NCBI GenBank assembly: GCA_958450365.1
Contig: CAUEEP010000759.1
Span: 2,357,001-2,421,000, forward strand
Direction: 5' to 3'
DNA: 64,000 nucleotides
DNA from: Mesorhabditis belari
Lineage: Eukaryota; Nematoda; Chromadorea; Rhabditida; Rhabditidae
The number at the start of each line of letters is the position of its first letter. The stretch's first letter is position 1. The notes under the pieces are model-generated. The model was not told where the DNA came from. It searched no databases and saw only the letters and a program-made list of their open reading frames with translations. This document shows positions 1 through 12,200 of the stretch, one piece after another. Made by a program: the position numbers and the translations under genes.

Positions 1-1759
1 AAGAAGAAAGACCGTCGTCGCCGAAGCCGCAGCTCATCGGCGAGTGGAGACGAGAAGAAACGTCGTCGAAGGTAAAAGAGTTGATGCTAAAATTTCTTGG
101 GGAAAGCGTTTAGTTTTAGTTCTAGTTCTAGTGCATAATTTGCTTTTTAGCCGTTCATCCTCTCGGGATTCACAGGAAAAGAAGTCGCGGCGTAGACGCA
201 GGTATTAGCTGCTAGATATTTCACTGAATAGAGAAAGCGCAAATTTAAATTAAACTTTATTTTTTTTCTGCATTTAGCTTGTCAAAGGGAACAGTTTACC
301 GTTAAACATTCTAATTTCATTGTTCATTTAGTGGCTCTCGGGATCGTCGCCGTTCTCGCTCGCGCACTTATTCACCAAATCGACGATCATCGGGTGGATC
401 AGTGACCCGTATTCATGTCAGTGGCTTCGATGGAGCCGTTTCGAGACGTGATCTCAGCAAAGCTTTCGGGTAATTTGCGTTGTTTCTTCTAGATCTTCTA
501 TTTTTTCAGTGAATTCGGCGAAGTGACGGATATCTGGTTGACGAGTCGTCAACCACACTATGCTTTCATCACTTTCGGCGATGCCCGTGACGCGGATGAT
601 GCGATGAAGACCCTGAATGACACGTAAGTGTTTGGAACATGTTAAAGCTTAATGAAAATGAATAGCTTATGTACTTGATCTTAAGTCAGAGACCAACAGT
701 TTACAAGGTTTCAATGTTAATTTTCAGAACTCTGTGTGGCAGCCGTATTCGTATCGCTCACGCTCTCCCACGTCGCATCGGATCGGGTGGCGGTGGCGGC
801 GGCGGTGGTGGTGGTGGTGGTGGACGCTTTGGAGGCGGCGGTGGAGGACGTCGCGACTACGGTGGTGGACGTGATTACGGTGGTGGACGGGACTCCTATC
901 GTCGCAGGTATTCACCGCTTCGTTGTTATCATTTTCATTTTGGGGCTTTGGGTTTTGAACAACAAGAAGCTAAACTTATTTCTTGTTTCTTCTCTTGTCG
1001 TCTTTTAAAACGTTTTTCGTTGGGCGCCCCAAAGTTAATAGACATTTCTTTTGAGTGTAATGCTTAAAGTACAGCCCAGCTTAGGTATAAATAGATCAAA
1101 ATTTAAAGCTTCGGGTGGGTCTTAGGCGAAAACACCTCATTTTAAGCACTTATTACTTGCCTAGTTTTGTATTTTCTAGCAGTGGTTAATGGAAATGCTG
1201 GATAAAATGGCACCAAATGAGTGTGTGAGGCGTATGGCGCGCAAATGGTGTGTTATGGCTGAAGGATGAAAGATGGGATGTGAAATATGGTTGTTGTTGG
1301 TGTGTCCTCCACCTGTTTCCTCTCGCGCCCGCCCCAAGTTGAGTGTGTTTCTTCAATCTTCATTTCGTCGCTTCCCGGGTTTTTTCTCTTTTTGTCTGGG
1401 TTGTGAAGATGGCGATCGAAAAAGCGCGGATGCTCGAAAATTTGTAAAATGGATATGGTCTTGATGGAGAGGATAGGATTTGTGTCCCAGCTCTAAATGT
1501 TTATGGCTCCATGAAAAACACACATCCCATCACATGGTGAAACGGTACCATTCTGATTTAGATGAGATGAAGGAAATTTATGAATCCAAAGTATGATTAT
1601 TTTTAGATCGCGCACCCGCTCTCGTTCGCCACCACGTCGTCGTGAAAAGTGAGGGTTTTGGCTGTTAAAATGGTTTCAACACCGAAACGAATAAACTTCG
1701 ATTAAATTCCTCATTTTTTTTTTAGGCGGTCATCATCTCGCAGCCGCTCCCGCTCTTAA
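1..1759 (+). CDS. SR-family splicing factor, 5' end outside the window
   Basis: Seven exons can be joined in frame: 1-71, 151-201, 332-469, 510-623, 728-907, 1607-1648 and 1726-1759 (TAA). The product has an Arg/Ser-rich N-terminal stretch, one RNA-recognition motif (RNP2-like RIHVSGF, RNP1-like HYAFITF), a long glycine run with RDYGGG repeats, and a short C-terminal RS tail ending RSRSRS. The compact RRM ending TLCGSRIRIAHA resembles the SRSF3/SRSF7 (C. elegans rsp-6) type, but an RS block on both sides of the RRM is more like Tra2. SR proteins bind exonic enhancers and recruit spliceosome components in the nucleus; that role is inferred from the family. The start codon and first residues are missing. 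The 699-base intron 908-1606 is the longest here and could be alternatively spliced, which is common in SR genes. Confidence 0.88.
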
Positions 1760-2428
1760 GCAACCAACAGAAAGCTGTTGACAGAAACGATGAATGTTTA
1801 CAAGAATTGTATTTCTTTTACCTTTTTGTAAGCTTTATATTGGTTGTTATTCTTATTTTATCAGTACCAAAAGTACCCGAATTTTTTATTTGATTCAACT
1901 TTGGTCAGGTTGCCGATTTTTTCATTCCAAAATCCCAGCGATTTCTTCTTCCCTTTTCTATCGCAAAATGTTTTTGTTAAAGGTAAAGGAATAAAATTTT
2001 GAGAGAAAATGTTTTGTGGAAAAAAAACCGAAGAAGGACAGAGATTCTTTTGAAATGCAAAGAGATTTGATTGTGAAAAGTGATTTGGAGTTGAGTTTGA
2101 TATACTTAGCGACTGTAGTACTTGTGCTTAAGAGACATTCTATTACAGGGATTACGGTAGAAGATCTAATTTTTCCATTTTTGAAACAGATTAGATAGAG
2201 CTCGGATTCACCCGTTTCCTTGACAACTCCGAAAAAAGGACTCATCCTTTTTTGGTTGGGATTTTGATTTCAGAATAACGTATTCCTATCCCCCTAGACC
2301 CCTAGAATAGCCCGAAGACCCCTGAAACTGCACCACTTTAAGCGGTTCTACTGTTTTGTGTCGTACCTTTTAACTGTCTTTTTAAAGCTGTCATTCTCAT
2401 AGATCGACGCCTCCCCACCTGCTCTTCA
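1760..2428. other. 3' UTR and intergenic region
   Basis: This holds the presumed 3' UTR of the SR gene with an AATAAA signal at 1990-1995, then AT-rich sequence up to the ATG of the next gene. Short open frames here have no recognisable content. I see no RNA gene or repeat. Confidence 0.5.
1990..1995 (+). terminator. AATAAA polyadenylation signal of the SR gene
   Basis: Canonical AATAAA about 230 bases after the stop codon at 1757-1759. Confidence 0.5.
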
Positions 2429-5400
2429 ATGGTGAAGAAGTACAAAGGAACGTATCATCTGCTGGTCGCTCAGAATTATCTCTCATCGTTGAAAAGAACA
2501 CCGCGAATCGTTGATGAAAAAGAGGCATTCGATGAGGAGGATGACGTGAAGAAACAGGTCAGTGAGGAAAGAGACATTTGAGACTTCTTTGTTGAGTAGT
2601 TGGCCTTTGTTGAGTAGAGTAGTTGGCCGCAAGATGCAAACGTTTAAAAGGGTTGAAAGGTTACTCTCTGGGGTTTTTGACTATGCTGAATCGATTGGTG
2701 ACAATTGAAATAGGATTTTCAAACAGGTTTTTGCACAACACTTTCCTACATCTTGACATCTTTAAAAGGAGCGCTGGAAAGCAAAGGAAACCTAATTTCA
2801 ATTGATTTGACAAAAGCAGGATGGTTTTTGGTTTTTAGAATAACGGGAATTTTTTTGCTGCTACAAGACTTGATTTATGGGAAAGTGTCTATTAAGTATA
2901 GCTTGGGATACATTCTTTGAAACACTAGGTGACGATCGGAAAGCTATTTGTGGCTGCTTGAGATCGGAATGGAGAACAATAAGCAATTGATGCAGAAGTT
3001 CAAACGAATATCGTCGTACAATGGAATCAGTGCTTCTGTGATATTGGTGTTGATCTTTTGATCTTTTGATCTTTTTAGAAATCCTGCAAACTCAATAGGA
3101 GGACCTGGTCAAAGTGTTGATTTGTTAGCGTTGATGAGACATTCGTTGTTCGTAGAAAATCTAACCGTAGTCGAGTAGTTCGTAAGGATTTATTGGAGGT
3201 ATTATGCAGGCCAGAAAAAAGGCCAGAAAATAGATCTTCATTGATTCATTAGTCTTCGCCTGCGATTGGCTAAGAAATACCCAATGACTTATTGAATTAG
3301 GCTACTTCTCTTGTTACTTTGTCGTTAGGGTGTTGCCTTGTTTGCCTTGTTACAGCTTTTTAGAGTACAATTAGTGCCTTCAAACGTTTGGCGAAGGTAC
3401 AGTTAGTGCCTTCAAACCTCTACAATGCCTGGCGACGGCGATACCATGCTATGGTTTCCATTACGATACTCGCACACTACAAGTACAAAATGTGATAGCT
3501 CGATAGCCGATAGCTCTTGCCGATAGCTCTAGCCGATAGCTCTAGCCGATAGCTCTAGCTCGATAGCTCTAGCTCGATAGCTCTAGCCGATAGCACTAGC
3601 CGATAGCTCTAGCCGATAGCACTAGTCGATAGCTCTAGCCGATAGCTCTAGCCAATTAAACACAGCCTACCTGGCACACTGAATGACACTAGAAAGAGTA
3701 CTGTTTTCTAGACATACTCTAGCTAGATCACTAGAAGAAAAAAAGTGCACCAGAGAGGATTTGTTTATGAGTAAAAAGAACAAATTTCGCAGATTTACTG
3801 GTTTAGATCAAATTACCTGAGTTTTGTTTGTTTTTGTTGGCCTCTCCATTGTCTTGTTCATTTTCATGCACCCCCACTTGCTGTTCTTGAATCGATGACG
3901 ATAAGCGATCGATCGAATGACGAAAAATCGATCACTTCAACGAATTCGAATTCGAAAGTTTTTCATATTCAACCAGTCACCCTTTCTTCGCCGTGTTTTC
4001 GAAAAAAAATGTTTTTCTCGAGAAATTTCCCTCATTCCACTCATTCCATCACTCATTCCACTCAATCTTGTCCGAACACTGTTCGATCAGTGATTTCTAA
4101 TCGATTCTCAATGAAAAGCACTCATAGAAATTCGAAATCATCGATTTTTAGTCAAAAGGTATGTTAAGGAAAAAGAAATTTCGATTTTGGTATTGTTGTA
4201 GCCTTTTTTGATAGCTTGATACCTTTTTGACACCTTTTTTTGATAATAATACAAATTTGAAATCGTTTAGAGCACGAGCACGGAGCCGTTAATCGATTTA
4301 GAGAATCAAGTGGTGAAAGGGAAGAAAAGAGGACAATATGTTACATCAAAGTGAGTTGAGAGAAGAGGTGTTGAAAGAATGGAGAGGAGAAGTGATTGAG
4401 CTTCTTCTTTCTTCTTCTTCTTCTTCTTCTTCTTCATCTTCTTCTTCTCCTTCTCCTTCTCCTTCTCCTTCTCCTTCATCTTCTTCTTCTCCTTCTCCTT
4501 CTCCTTCTCCTTCTCCTTCTCCTTCTCCTTCTCCTTCTCCTTCTCCTTCTCCTTCTCCTTCTCCTTCTCCTTCTCCTTCTCCTTCTCCTTCTCCTTCTCC
4601 TTCTCCTTCTCCTTCTCCTTCTCTCCTTCTCCTTCTCCTTCTCCTTCTCCTTCTCCTTCTCCTCCCTCCTTCCCCCCCCTCCCCCCTCTCCTCCCCTCCT
4701 TCCCTTCTCCTTCTCCCTCCTCCCTCCCCTTCCCTTCCCTCTCCTCCCTCCCTCCTTCTCCTTCTCCTTCTCCTTCCCTTCCCTCCTTCCCTTCTCCCCT
4801 TCTCCTTCCCTCTCCTCCCTCCTCCCTCCCCCCTTCCCTCTCCTTCTCCTCTCCTTCTCCTTCTCCTTCTCCTTCTCCTTCTCCTCTTCTCCCTCTTCTC
4901 CTTCTTCTTCTCCTTCTCCCCTTCTCCTTCTCTTCTCCTTCTCCCTCTTCTTCTCCCTTCCCCTTCCCTTCTCCTACTCCCTCCCTCCTCTCCTCCTCTC
5001 CTCCCCTTCTTCTTCTTCTCCTTCTTCTCCTTCTCCTTCTTCTTCTTCTTCTCCTTCTTCTTCTCCTTCTCCTCTCCTTCTTCTTCTCCTTCTTCTTCTC
5101 CTTCTCCTACTCCTTCTCCTTCTCCTTCTCCTTTCTTCTTCTCCTTCTCCTTCTTTCTTTTACTGTAATAACAGTTTTTATAGACGATCGATTTTTGCAC
5201 GAATCTCGAGAATTGTTTCTGCTGATGAAATGATGCAAAGAGACGAGGAAATCGAGATGAGAATGAGAGAAGATGAGGGTGAATTTGAGAAAAAATTTTG
5301 TTTTTTTTATATGAATTTTTTTCTAGAAAGACCTGGCAGTCCAGCTTCAACAAAAGAGGGTTTCACTTTCTTGAAACGATTGAAACATACGCTTGTGAGA

Positions 5401-8400
5401 GCTGAGAGGTAAAGAGTTTTAATAATAGAGAGTAAAATAGCTGAGGGGTGAAGAGTAAAATAATAATAGGTTGATGCATAAGTCTTTTCGTTTTTTTCGT
5501 ACTTCTGTTAAAAAGTAACAAATTCACCAATTAATCTATAGTTTGCTCTATAAAAAAAGTGTTTTTTTTGTTCAATTTCCATCTTTTTAAATCAATTTCG
5601 GTTCACTTTCAAGCAAATTCGAGAGTGAAAAACGCCTTTTTCGTAAAAATCTCTAAAAAACTCTACGGAAAAATTGGCTGAATGAATTTCTCTGAAATTT
5701 TGGCGAAATATCAAACGTTTTTTTCCTCTATCTTTTATCTATTGACACGAAGATAGGTTTTCTTTAGCTAAGGTGTCTAAACCGCATCATCGAGTTAGCC
5801 CTTTTTGACTACCCGACTTCATACTCTCAAGAAAATCCAGGCATTAAATATTTTTAAACCCGTTTTAATGTTATTTTGCAGAAAAATAATAATTGGTTTT
5901 TCTAATGAAATCAACCGTAGTTTAATTGGTGCATTTGTTGGCTTGAAACGGCAGACGAAAAGGAGCAAAAAGACTTATGCATCAACCTATTAGATGAACT
6001 AGATGAGGAACTAGATGAACTAGATGAACTAGATGAAGAACTAGCTGGAGAACTAGATGAAGAATTTGATGAAGAACTAGATGAACTAGATGAAGAACTA
6101 GATCAACAACTAGATCAACAACTTAATGTTATTTTGCACAAAAATAATTGCTTTTTCTAATGAAATCAACCGTAGTTTAATTGGTGCATTTGTTGGCTTG
6201 AAACGGCAGACGAAAAGGAACAAAAAGACTTATGCATCAACCTAGTAGTTTGATAATAATAGCTTTATTAAAAAGCTGACGAATAGACGAAATTTACGTA
6301 AATGATGATCGTCTTTTAGTTGTGAACGAATGCGACACGCAAGTGGACAATTTGGAAACGAGTTACGGCCTTTTGACTTCAAGGATGATGAGGTAAAGAG
6401 AATGGATTTGGATACTAGAGCTACTGAAGCTACTGGAGCTACTAGAGCTACTAGAGCTACTAGAGCTACTGTAGCTACTGGAGCTGCTAGAGCTGCTAGA
6501 GCTACTGGAGCCGCTAGAGCTACTGGAGAATGGCCATTGTAGAATTTGGCTTTTGAAGATAGATCGTTATCTAAAGAGTCATTAAAGTACAGTAAACTAC
6601 AGTAAACTCTTTTGATTTCAGCACGAGTTCAACTTTTCAAGCCTCATCGGTGGCTTTCAACGCCAACGCACCCAAACAATGGACGGAGTCGAGAAATCGC
6701 CGAGAGTGCAAAGAAGGGTACGTTTAGTTTGGTGATAAGTTTAGTTACAGTAGCTTTAAGATGTTCATAGTGATTCGATAAGTCTGTACGGTAGTAGGAT
6801 GAGGTTTAGGCCTGGCTTCTAGTCCCTGGTAAGGCCTGGCTTCTAGTCCCTGTCCAAAGCCTGGCTTCTAGTCCTTGTCCAAAGCCTGGCTTCTAGTTGG
6901 CCAGGTACCCGGATCAAACTTGTTCAAAGCTTAGCCAAGACTAGGGCTTCTTTTGGTGGATCGAGAGCTTTTGTGAAATCGGGTAAAGCAGAAGAAGCCA
7001 CAACGACCATACTTTGTCCCAAGCTGATTACGGTACTCAGATGCAGTCTAGAATTGAAACCTCCTAGCCTTAATCAGCGCCTACCGTACTCCGACTACCA
7101 CACTCCGATGGGCTCGGCTATCGTACGGCTATCGTATTGTATCGTACCGACTTGTAGGATCACTATAATTATGGCGGGGTTACTGTAGCTGTACTTTGGG
7201 TTTGAGTACGGTGTGCAGCTTTGAATAGGAGTAGAAGTGAATCCCTGTCCAAGGCCTGGCTTCTTCTGAGCGTCTTACAGTTGAGTTATCAACCAAAAGA
7301 GTTGTCCCCGAGCTTTTGTGGGGTTAGCGAATCGATTGGGAATCTTCATTTCATCATCTAACAATCTCTGTTCAGAGTTCGGCAATTGGCTCACTTCTCG
7401 GCGTCGATTCGATCAATCATCCATCTGGAGTGTCACGGGCGAGTAGCTGTGAGCCAGGTAATAGAAAAAGAGCTACAGTACCCCTCAGTACTACAGTAGT
7501 TTTTGTACTTTTTGTACTTTTTGTACTTTTTGTACTTTTTCTACTTTTTCTACTCAATACTACAGTATTTTTTACAGAAATCGCAAAAATTCGAGAAATT
7601 TGTGAAATGGAAGCTGATGAGCACATTGAGGAGATTCCGTATTCGGCGGAAATCTTTGAAAAGGTTTTCTTTTAGAGATTCAAACGTAATTTAGAGAGTT
7701 TCTAGTTTGAATCTGGTCAACAAATGCATGGTGGAAGCGCTGGGTATACGGTAATATTTGTGCACTTTATGCTCAACGGGTAAACGCACAATCTATGGCA
7801 CATTGAAAGTTTCGTATCCCGTTGAGATCCCTTGAGAAATGCAGATGAATTCAATGTGCTAGGGAGGACACGTTTGAGTACGTTTGAGTACGTTTAAGTG
7901 TACGGCGTGTACTTTGTGCTTTCCCGGTAAATGAAACCTTTCTACGCAAAATCGAGAGTCAGTGCCGCGAGGAAAGCTTGTGTTTAGCCACGAGCGCAAA
8001 GTATAGAAATCGAGCACTTTCAGAGCTCGTTCTCCCATTTTCGGGCTCAAGACGAGGCGAAACGCGAGCTAAACGAGCGATTTCGACTCCAATTCCCGCA
8101 CATTCACTTAACTTTCACGAAGTTCAAGAGGTTTGCCGAAGTTTCAGAGGCAACGAGATCAGCCTCAGTCTCCCTTTTCGTTCATTTACCCAACCCCAAC
8201 CCCAACCGATTCTCCCTTTTCAGTATCAAACGCGAACTCGTTTCCCTTGCTTTCACTTGTGAGCTCGATGCGTCAACCCTTGCCACAGCTCTTGTCTACT
8301 TTGAGAGGATCGTTTTCAAGGTGGAAATTGATATTCAATCAACTCTATCTATCTGTTTTTCAGGGTCTAATCTCGAAATTCAATCGAAAACTCGTTGCTG

Positions 8401-8835
8401 GCGCGTGTCTGATTGTGGCGGTGAAAGTGACGGATGTGGGGAGGATGAAGATTCGAGATGTGGTCGGGGTGAGGGGTTTTTCGGGTACTTTAGATCGGAT
8501 AGTGTAGTTCAAGTCAACGTAAGCCTGAAATACTACTATTCTACTTACTAAAAAGCAAGAGAGGGTGTGTGTGTGTGTTTGTTATACGATTTTCGAAAAA
8601 TCATGGGGTGGAGCGTGGCCGAATCGTCTAAAGAGACTCCTGTCGCTTCAAAAAGATTACTATAGCTTACTGTATGTTCGCGATCTTTCAGGAAGTGGAG
8701 AATCGTTTGCGGGAATCTCGTCGCGAGCTTCTTTCCTATGAATTGCCGATTTGTGTGTCACTCGATTTCGATCTTCTTCCATCGGAAACATTTCTTCGAC
8801 CACACATGGATCGAATCACATTTCGAATTGTTTAA
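2429..8835 (+). CDS. CABLES: CABLES-type protein (Cdk5 and Abl enzyme substrate family), cyclin-like fold
   Basis: The C-terminal half is diagnostic. The exons ending EIAKIREICEMEADEH and IPYSAEIFEK, then FNRKLVAGACLIVAVKV, then RESRRELLSYELPICVSLDF match the cyclin-box-like end of human CABLES1/2 (KIRSLKREM, FEKL, QNRKLCAGACVLLAAKI, NRRELIAFEFPVLVALEF). Exons I can join are 4271-4350, 5184-5278, 5327-5408, 6320-6392, 6622-6717, 7376-7457, 7578-7663, 8364-8468 and 8692-8835 (TAA). Upstream, 3895-4158 (Ser-rich) joins in phase to 4271. The ATG at 2429 opens a 43-codon exon to 2557, but I find no clean acceptor joining it to 3895, so the N-terminus is uncertain. CABLES proteins link Cdk2/Cdk5 to tyrosine kinases in the cell cycle; this is family knowledge. 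The introns are full of tandem repeats and one MITE-like element. Confidence 0.82.
3484..3655. repeat. Minisatellite, about 12-13-bp unit (CGATAGCTCTAGC)
   Basis: About a dozen imperfect copies of a unit reading roughly CGATAGCTCTAGC, with some units carrying CACTAGC. It lies in a CABLES intron. Confidence 0.85.
4402..5160. repeat. Long polypyrimidine tract: CTT and CCTTCT repeats, then degenerate C/T-only sequence
   Basis: About 760 bases that are almost purely C and T on the + strand. It starts as (CTT)n, becomes a near-perfect (CCTTCT)n run to about 4660, then an irregular C/T mosaic, and returns to CTT/CCTTCT. It lies in the CABLES intron 4351-5183 and stays open in several frames only because of its composition, so the serine/leucine and glutamate/arginine reading frames here are not genes. 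Confidence 0.95.
5468..6245. mobile_element. Mariner-like MITE with an internal duplication
   Basis: The left end AGGTTGATGCATAAGTCTTT (5468) is the inverse of the right end at about 5960-5990 and again at 6212-6245 (AAAGACTTATGCATCAACCT). The right 120 bases are present twice (5868-5992 and 6123-6245) with few differences, separated by a GATGAACTA-type minisatellite. End sequence and spacing resemble mariner terminal repeats. It lies in the CABLES intron 5409-6319. No transposase frame remains. Confidence 0.7.
5990..6122. repeat. GATGAACTA / GATGAAGAACTA minisatellite
   Basis: Imperfect 9-12-bp units (AACTAGATG, AAGAACTAGATG) between the two copies of the MITE right end. Confidence 0.8.
6415..6532. 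repeat. 9-bp minisatellite (AGCTACTAG)
   Basis: About 13 copies of AGCTACTAG and variants (GCTACTGGA, GCTGCTAGA) just after the donor of exon 6320-6392. Confidence 0.85.
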
Positions 8836-9269
8836 GCATTGAAACTTTGCATTTCAACCACATTATGCCAGGTGCTTTTACTTTGCAATTGGTCCTGTAG
8901 ATGAATCTTGTTCTACAGTACCCTTAACGTACTTTTACGACGCCTACAGTCTATGTACAGTACCCTAAAAAGAGCTCTCAGTGTCATGGTGGCTTTGTAA
9001 TCTTTGTAATCTTTATAATCTTTATAATCTTTATAAAAAGTAAATCTAAAAGCAAATAAACTATTATTATCTCTCTTTTTTTGATTATTAGATCCCTTGA
9101 AAATTCAAAATAGAGAAAAGAAATAGCGTTTTTTTAAAGAGATCCAAGCAGTTTTTGGGGGCAAAAAATGAAGGGTGAGCAAAGAAACAAAAAAAGAAAA
9201 AATACTGAAACAATGGAATCACAATATCTAAACTAAATCCGGAGAATAAACTCGACTTTTTGCGATTTC
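8836..9269. other. Convergent intergenic region between CABLES and GPD2
   Basis: Contains a short CTTTATAAT tandem (8998-9038) and an AATAAA at 9055-9060 suited to the CABLES transcript. The two genes converge here. Nothing else is recognisable. Confidence 0.5.
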
Positions 9270-12200
9270 TTACAATCCTCCACCGGATCTTTGCACGGAA
9301 ACGTCGAGATTCGCCTCGTCGAGATAGCGAACGAGACGATTTTGAACGACTTGACCACCCTTTAGACCGGAGTAGAGCTGAAAATTGGGAAAAAGAATTT
9401 TGAGCACATTACCGTCGGCCCGGTCACCTTTAATAGATACGCTTACATTATGTTCTATCGATTAGGTGGACCGAATTGGCCTTGTCTTGTCTTGGACTGA
9501 TCTTGAATCCCCAGCTAGACTTAGCTTGACTTCATCTAAGAAAAACAAAAAAAATTAGCTTCAGGAAAACTTTGACTTGTGTCAAATGTGTGCTCGGAGC
9601 TTTGTGAACCGAAAAAACCCATGCAATTGGAGGCCCCGAATGTACTGTTGAGATCGAATGTACTGTTGAGATCGAATGTACAGATCGACGAATCACTTTT
9701 CGAAAAGCCGAAAAGCTGGTGAGCATGCTGGACGAATGGTTGATGAGAATTGGTGTTTTGGCGGTGTTTTCTGATTCAATTCGAATCTGGGAATCAAATG
9801 ATAAGCTTTTTGTGCTCGTTGCCAACCGATCAGCTGCTACTTTGATTCGAAATATCGAGAAGTGCATTGCTCCTGGGACCCTGGTGGATCATTTCTGATG
9901 GATAGCCCTCGGTTCTGATCTTATTTCAACTGGATCAACCACACAACAAACATCGTCGATCCCGTCCACACACAACGAGAACTTGACGCATATTGCTTGA
10001 GAGCTGATTGAGATGCTTGAAAGCTGCTTGAGCTGCTTGCGATGCTTGAGAGCTAAGTGAAAGCTAAAAAAAAGTAAAAAAGAAAATCAAGCAAAATCAA
10101 GTGAAAAATGAACGAAAAAGATTCCCTTCAGCTAATTTTTTTTCTAAGATCCTCAGCTACCCTAAAAGTACCCCTAGCTTTAGTAGTGATTCTGATTAAG
10201 TCAGGTTTTAGCAGTGGCTTTGATCAAAACTTGGTTCTTGTACTGGGCCTTTGCCAACTCCTTTATGTAACTCCTGTACTAACCTGGAAGAACTCGGCGA
10301 TCTCCAATTCTCCATTCTTATTCAAATCGACCTCATTGAGAAGCTCGTGCAAAAGACGCTCATCGATTTTCTGATTTCTTTCCTGAAAATTGAAATTCAT
10401 ATTTAAACCGAATCAATCTACAGTACCCTGAAATGTCTCCTCAAATCATTGACAGTAATGTGGCCTTTTCGATCCTTATCCAATTGATTGAAGCGCTCTT
10501 TTGCTTGTTGCATCTCCTCTTTTGTCAAGTTTAGCGGCACATTCGAAACAGCCTAGCAAGAAAAAAGTGAAAAGATATTCAGTGAAAAGATATTGTCCAC
10601 CTGTGCCCTGGCTTCTTGTCCCATTTCTTTGTCAATGAAAGTTCTGGCCATTTCGAGTTGTCGCCGTTGTTCTGACGAATTCCAGCCCAATTCTTCAGCC
10701 ATAATGCGAACAACCTAAAAATGAGGGTTTTCTAAAAAACGCGTTTAGAAGAAAGTTAAAGTAGCCTGGCTTTCCTAAGTAGAAAAGCTCGTGCTCCTGG
10801 ATTCTACCCGTACTCCTGGATCCTACTCAGCTAGCTTCTTTATCAATTCCTTACCTCTGGTAGCACTTCATGTGCTGCATATGTATTCAAAAATGCCAAT
10901 CTAAGTCTTCGTGCAATCACGTCAATCGCCGTTGCTGCGTACTCACGGCAAGCGTATCGGATCTGGAAATGGCACCATAATCTTTTGGCTTTTACTTTTA
11001 CTAATATCAAATTGATTTTAACTAGGTCCGCTCAGTTTCTCACCTCAGCATCCAGATATGGAAACTCTTCGTGCAACTTCTTGCCCACAATTGGCCACCG
11101 TTTCCCGGTCATTTTACACATTCGAGCCACGACGAAAGCTCGATCTCCATAGGTGTTTGAGAGGTGTTGAGCTACCTGAAAAGTACATGAAAAGTACATG
11201 AAAAAGTACAAAAATGGGGCTGGTGCTTTCCAGGAGAGACAAAAAGGGGAAAAGCAAAGTGGCTAATGGCTTCTAGGGGAGTTGGGGTAGACGGAGGCGA
11301 GTCACCCCTGCAGCCCCGTCCACAAAAATGATATTTCCCCAAGAAAACCAGGCTCATTATCTGTTGTGATTTCCAGGAAAGGCCACCGGATTCATTTGCA
11401 TCGCTGATCGGGCAACGTTTCTTGAAGAACAGGGCTGGTAAGGTGACCCTTACCCCAGTCATTCGTTCAGAAATGCTATTTTTTTGGGCTCATTTGCCAG
11501 CCAATAGCTCAAATGACATCCAGAATTTGGCATACAGTTATTGAATTTAGAAAGAAACGCCTAAATAAGCATATAAACGAGTCGTCCTGTTTTCGGGATT
11601 TAACAAAGCCTTACATCAACTTCCATTCCGTAATCTTGCACAAGATGAATGTAGAGAAGGGGATCCCAATTGTGTGCACCCTCAAGACGGAGACCCGGCG
11701 TGCAACAGCCGCTTGTTGGCTAAATGGAATGGAAAGGATTTGAGACAAAAAAGCTTTCTAAAGCTAGGTACAGTACAGTACAATACAGTACAATACAGTA
11801 CAGTACAGTACAGTACAATTCAATACAGTACAGTACAGTAAATCTTTTACAAAAGCTCATCTCAAAAACATTTTTCCCTTTACCTTCAAATTGTGCGCCT
11901 TGATCGCCGCATCGACTGTCTCTTCAGCCATATGACGATAGGTTGTCCATTTCCCGCCAGCAATCGTAACCAGGCCCGATTTAGAGATCTAATTGTTTTT
12001 TAAAAGTTGTCACTAGATCCTACATCGCTGTAGACAGTTCAGGCTTTAGATCTGAATTGAGTTTAAGGCTCTTTAAGTTTAAGTTTAGGGCCTAGATCAG
12101 GGTTTCATATCTAAAATCAAAACTTCACCGTATTTATCTACCTATTACAAATCTGGGTACTGTAATCTATCATCTAAACCCTGTCAAAAAGTCCAAATTA

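Noticed and set aside
724..915. His-rich minus-strand frame
   Set aside because: Complement of the glycine-rich GGTGGC run of the SR protein exon.
4338..5412. Long open frames of Ser/Pro/Leu (+) and Glu/Arg/Gly (-)
   Set aside because: They are produced by the C/T-only intron repeat; several frames are open at once and no non-repeat domain is present.
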